A DNA stretch of 64,000 nt from a bacterium (GTDB lineage Bacteria > SZUA-79 > Acidulodesulfobacterales > Acidulodesulfobacteraceae): assembly GCA_021798875.1 (NCBI GenBank), contig JAJZBN010000004.1, forward strand, positions 53,342 through 117,341, given 5' to 3'. Below are positions 61,524 through 64,000 of the stretch, piece after piece (positions within the stretch are counted from its first letter, which is position 1; each line of letters opens with the position of its first letter). The notes beneath the pieces were generated by a model. The model made no database searches and was not told where the DNA came from. It saw only the letters and a program-made list of their open reading frames with translations. The translations under genes were made by a program, and so were the position numbers.

Positions 61524-61910
61524 ATGAAACTAATACATTCTGCTATAAGAACTCGCGATCTCAATAAGTCGCTTGATTTTTACGTCAAAGTTTTTGGATT
61601 TTCTGTTAGAGAAAAAAGATATATAGAGGCACATAAAACCACTTTAGTTTTTCTCAAAAGCCGGAACACGGACTTTGAAATCGAACTCATTGCGGACGAC
61701 AACCCTAAACCTCTTAACGATTGCGAGAACTCTTTTGCGCATCTTGCATTTCAATCGGAAAACATAGACGAAGACGCAAAAAAAATAAAAGACGCCGGCA
61801 TAACCTTTTCCAGAGAACCTTTCCTTTCTATAGACAAAAGCATGAAAATAGCCTTTCTTAACGACCCTGACGGCATTATGATAGAAATAATCGAATACCT
61901 GAAGAAATAA
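61524..61910 (+). CDS. Glyoxalase-family protein (GloA-like)
   Basis: About 128 residues from the ATG at 61524; an upstream GTG (61455) would add 23 poorly conserved residues. Vicinal-oxygen-chelate fold: LIHSAIRTRDLNKSLDFYVKVF, with metal-ligand candidates His (4), Glu in FEIELIADD, His in FAHLAFQ and Glu in IMIEIIEY. This set matches lactoylglutathione lyase. Without a demonstrated thiol cofactor the substrate is unsure. Confidence 0.82.
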   Translation: MKLIHSAIRTRDLNKSLDFYVKVFGFSVREKRYIEAHKTTLVFLKSRNTDFEIELIADDNPKPLNDCENSFAHLAFQSENIDEDAKKIKDAGITFSREPFLSIDKSMKIAFLNDPDGIMIEIIEYLKK

Positions 61911-61931
61911 TTCTTATTTATCATAAAATTA

Positions 61932-62453
61932 CTAAAAACTCAAGACGCAGTTCTTTTGTTCAAGTTTTAGTAAGCGCTTCTTCACCGCTAATCCGCCTCC
62001 GTAACCGCCCAAGCCGCCTGTACTTTCAATGATACGGTGGCAAGGTATTGCAAGAGCAATGGCATTTGCTCCATTTGCACCGGCTACCGCACGAACAGCC
62101 TTTGGATTATTTATATTTTTTGCTATTTGCAAATAGGTTGAAATAGCGCCGTAGGGTATCTTTATAAGTGCATTCCAAACACTCTTCTGAAAATCGGTCC
62201 CAATCATTAATAACGGAATGTCGAATTCCTTTCTGTTTCCAGTCAAATATTCATCTATCTGTTCTTTTGCTTTTGTTAGTATCGCATCATTTTGTTCTAA
62301 AAAGTCGGCTTTAAGTCCAATTTTTATCCTATTGTCGACAGTCGTTCTCATTTTTCTGTATCTGAAATCAAGCAAGCATATACTATTATCAAAAGAACCC
62401 AGTATTAGTTCTCCGATTTTTGTTTTGTGATACTGGATATTGATTTGATTCAT
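61932..62453 (-). CDS. ogt: Methylated-DNA-protein-cysteine methyltransferase
   Basis: A 173-residue protein with the acceptor motif AIPCHRIIESTGGLGGYGGG, the DNA-binding helix KAVRAVAGANGANA and the preceding IPYGAISTYLQIA. It repairs O6-alkylguanine by transferring the group to its own Cys. It is convergent with the glyoxalase-family gene, with 21 bp between the stops. Confidence 0.94.
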   Translation of the reverse strand: MNQINIQYHKTKIGELILGSFDNSICLLDFRYRKMRTTVDNRIKIGLKADFLEQNDAILTKAKEQIDEYLTGNRKEFDIPLLMIGTDFQKSVWNALIKIPYGAISTYLQIAKNINNPKAVRAVAGANGANAIALAIPCHRIIESTGGLGGYGGGLAVKKRLLKLEQKNCVLSF

Positions 62454-62620
62454 TTATTAAACCCTTTTCTTCAACTTACCGTTATGATACTCTATACTTT
62501 ATTATCCCTTCTTTGGAAAGTATTGTTAGCTTTATTTGGAGAATTTAAAAGTTAAATTTAAAGTTACAGGATAAAAAGATACAGGGTAGGGATACAGGCG
62601 AGGACTTGGAAAATAAAAAA

Positions 62621-62716
62621 ATGCGCCTGGAGCGATGGCCATTTGGAAATAGCATTATTTTGGCTATTTCATTAATTCTAATAAATATTAATTTATTGCA
62701 TATACATCTTAAATAA
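62621..62716 (+). CDS. Possible 31-residue membrane peptide
   Basis: ATG 62621 opens MRLERWPFGNSIILAISLILIN-type sequence: a short positively charged start, Trp-Pro, then one hydrophobic helix, ending at TAA 62714. It resembles the N-terminal anchor of small inner-membrane proteins and might be a truncated gene or a real mini-protein. A weak GGA lies about 12 nt upstream. The rest of the 272-bp gap 62454-62725 shows nothing I can identify. Confidence 0.28.
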   Translation: MRLERWPFGNSIILAISLILININLLHIHLK

Positions 62717-62725
62717 ACCAATAAA

Positions 62726-63592
62726 TTACTCAAAATTTAAAGCTTTATATATAGCGCACATATCTTCATCTTTAAATTTATCGTATCCCAAAATATAGGA
62801 GTTGTTTATTGCGGACGTCAAAGGAGAAAATACTTTAAATTCTCCCGAAAGTTTAACCGCAAAATCTAAATCCTTTTGCATATGTTTATATGGAAAATTA
62901 GCTTCATAATTATTATCTATAATATTTTTCCCTTTAAGCTGAAACATCGGATTTGCAAACGCTCCGGAATTAACGATATCATAAACTATATTGTCGTCTA
63001 ATCCTATTTTTTTGGATAAACTTAATCCTTCGGCTAAAGCGCCCATTGTAATTCCCATAATCTGATTATTAATAATTTTTAAGTATGATGCCTTGGGAAT
63101 ATCACCGAGATAAATAACCCTTTTGCCCATCATATTAAAATAAGCAGTTGAAAGGTCATAAGCATTTTTGTCTCCGGCGGCTAAAATTATAAGAGTCCCT
63201 TCTTTGGCAGGGATTTTGCTTCCGATGACCGGAGCTTCCAAAAACATAGACGACGGAGATTTTATCTTGATTTTTTTATAAAGCATAGCCGAATAATCAG
63301 GTTCTATGGTGCTCATATTTATTATTATTTTTTCTCCGCCTAAACCTTCCAGCAATCCGTCGTTGCCGTCCATTATATTGGAGACGGCATTGGAGTCGGA
63401 CAGCATAAGCATTACAATGTCGCTTTTTTTTGCGACTTCCTTCGGCGAATCTAAAAATATTGCTCCTTTTTTTATATGCTCCTTAGCTTTTTCTTTAGTT
63501 CTGTTATAAACATTTAGCATAACGTCGTTTTTTAATAAATTTAATGCCATAAAATTTCCCATTATGCCTAATCCTATAAAACCTATTTTCAT
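62726..63592 (-). CDS. NAD-binding beta-hydroxyacid dehydrogenase
   Basis: A 288-residue protein of the 3-hydroxyisobutyrate/6-phosphogluconate dehydrogenase family: IGFIGLGIMGNFMALNLL (Rossmann), MSTIEPDYS, FLEAPVIGSK and the catalytic-Lys helix KIINNQIMGITMGALAEG. Its FLEAPV.GSKIPA sequence resembles the plant-type glyoxylate/succinic semialdehyde reductases, so a small aldehyde is a plausible substrate. A separate gene with its own upstream region. Confidence 0.87.
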   Translation of the reverse strand: MKIGFIGLGIMGNFMALNLLKNDVMLNVYNRTKEKAKEHIKKGAIFLDSPKEVAKKSDIVMLMLSDSNAVSNIMDGNDGLLEGLGGEKIIINMSTIEPDYSAMLYKKIKIKSPSSMFLEAPVIGSKIPAKEGTLIILAAGDKNAYDLSTAYFNMMGKRVIYLGDIPKASYLKIINNQIMGITMGALAEGLSLSKKIGLDDNIVYDIVNSGAFANPMFQLKGKNIIDNNYEANFPYKHMQKDLDFAVKLSGEFKVFSPLTSAINNSYILGYDKFKDEDMCAIYKALNFE

Positions 63593-63873
63593 TATTTTTT
63601 AGCCTCCATTGCGTATTTTTGTTCTTACTGGACGGGTTAATTTATTCTTTTTTTTATAATAACGGTAAAGTTAAATCAATGGAAATATTGAACAGTTGTA
63701 ATTTTTTACGCGTAATTTTTTCTTTGCCCATTTTTAAATTCAGTGATAAAATCATTAGATTCATGGTCTAATATATTGCCAACAGCATTTTGGGTTTTTG
63801 TTTTTATTTTGTTGCATATATATCATACAATAAATTAAGAGTGGTTTTCAAATTTCTAACGGTTATTTAAGAT

Positions 63874-64000
63874 ATGAATTTAAAAGCAGAAATAATATCA
63901 AAAAGATTTTTAATTTTACAGGTTTTAATTTTTATTCTTGGATTTGGATTCTTATTTATTTGCGTACTGTTAAACCTTCCCGCATCAAACGATACCGCTC
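63874..64000 (+). CDS. N-terminal part of a membrane protein (cut by window edge)
   Basis: ATG 63874 opens MNLKAEIISKRFLILQVLIF, a charged start followed by a hydrophobic helix of about 20 residues and then LNLPASNDTA outside; the frame runs off the window. The layout fits a sensor kinase, diguanylate cyclase or similar anchored protein, but nothing diagnostic is present. The 281-bp upstream region (63593-63873) holds no ORF that I can support. Confidence 0.55.
   Translation, partial: MNLKAEIISKRFLILQVLIFILGFGFLFICVLLNLPASNDTA

Noticed and set aside
62545..62733. 62-codon minus-strand frame before the beta-hydroxyacid dehydrogenase stop.
   Set aside because: Composition looks random, it overlaps the dehydrogenase 3' end, and no ribosome-binding site is visible.
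63706..63823. Short minus-strand frame (AVGNILDHESNDFITEF-like) near the right end.
   Set aside because: It has no start codon and no ribosome-binding site, and I recognise no family; chance or an old remnant.

Overview
This is a chromosomal window from a low-GC Gram-negative bacterium. The Gram-negative call rests on a Spy/CpxP-like periplasmic protein and a sensor kinase with a periplasmic loop. The gene content (FabK, two-subunit pyruvate carboxylase, hydrogenase-like membrane complex, TusA-like selenoprotein, DsrE-like protein) suits an anaerobic or microaerophilic lineage of the former Deltaproteobacteria. The two-component pair resembles the acid-responsive ArsRS of Campylobacterota, and an acidophilic deltaproteobacterial group is a guess only. 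Most of the window is orderly housekeeping operons. Accessory and decayed DNA lies at 1-8.4 kb and 52.7-54.4 kb.

Region 1 (1-8.4 kb) is scrambled. It holds a VapBC pair, a Spy-like protein, an ArsR-like response regulator, an aromatic/Arg-rich secreted protein, a DUF4143 ATPase, an ArsS-like kinase, a stand-alone HAD protein and a broken MFS transporter. A 60-bp promoter repeat precedes the spy-like gene, the regulator and the kinase. Fragments of a second kinase, a second vapB and a second DUF4143 ATPase show duplication followed by reciprocal decay.

Region 2 (8.4-15.9 kb, minus strand) is a six-gene operon for a Hyf/Ehr-type membrane complex. Its 'hydrogenase' large subunit lacks every Ni-binding cysteine. 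The operon is headed by a near-consensus promoter and a fluoride (crcB-type) riboswitch, whose 3' half is complementary to the ribosome-binding region of the first gene.

Region 3 (16.5-33.2 kb, minus strand) is a long colinear housekeeping cluster: valS, rpmF, plsX, fabH, fabK, fabD, fabG, acpP, fabF, rpiB, glyA, nrdR, ribD, ribE, ribBA, ribH, nusB, a TusA-like gene with an in-frame UGA and SECIS-like hairpin (selenocysteine), and rph.

Region 4 (33.2-42.5 kb, plus strand) has dnaX-ybaB-recR followed by an unusual sulfatase-like/CysD-like fusion, then ffh-rpsP-rimM-trmD-rplS, a phasin-like protein and acylphosphatase.

Region 5 (42.5-63.6 kb, mostly minus strand) has rsmI, a split glutamine-dependent NAD synthetase, yraN, rnhB, gltX, a MEMO protein, two-subunit pyruvate carboxylase, a YgjP-type metallopeptidase, a candidate ATPase-based defence pair whose partner gene has a premature stop, hisS, a DsrE-like protein, tpiA, ileS, a D-2-hydroxyacid dehydrogenase, a small Cys-module secreted protein, a glyoxalase-family protein, ogt and a beta-hydroxyacid dehydrogenase. 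A membrane protein gene is cut by the right edge.

Small palindromic repeats built around an EcoRI-like GAATTC or GAATTG core recur between genes (25.5, 33.3 and 38.4 kb; a variant at 8.4 kb). I saw no tRNA, rRNA, CRISPR array, intact transposase or prophage.
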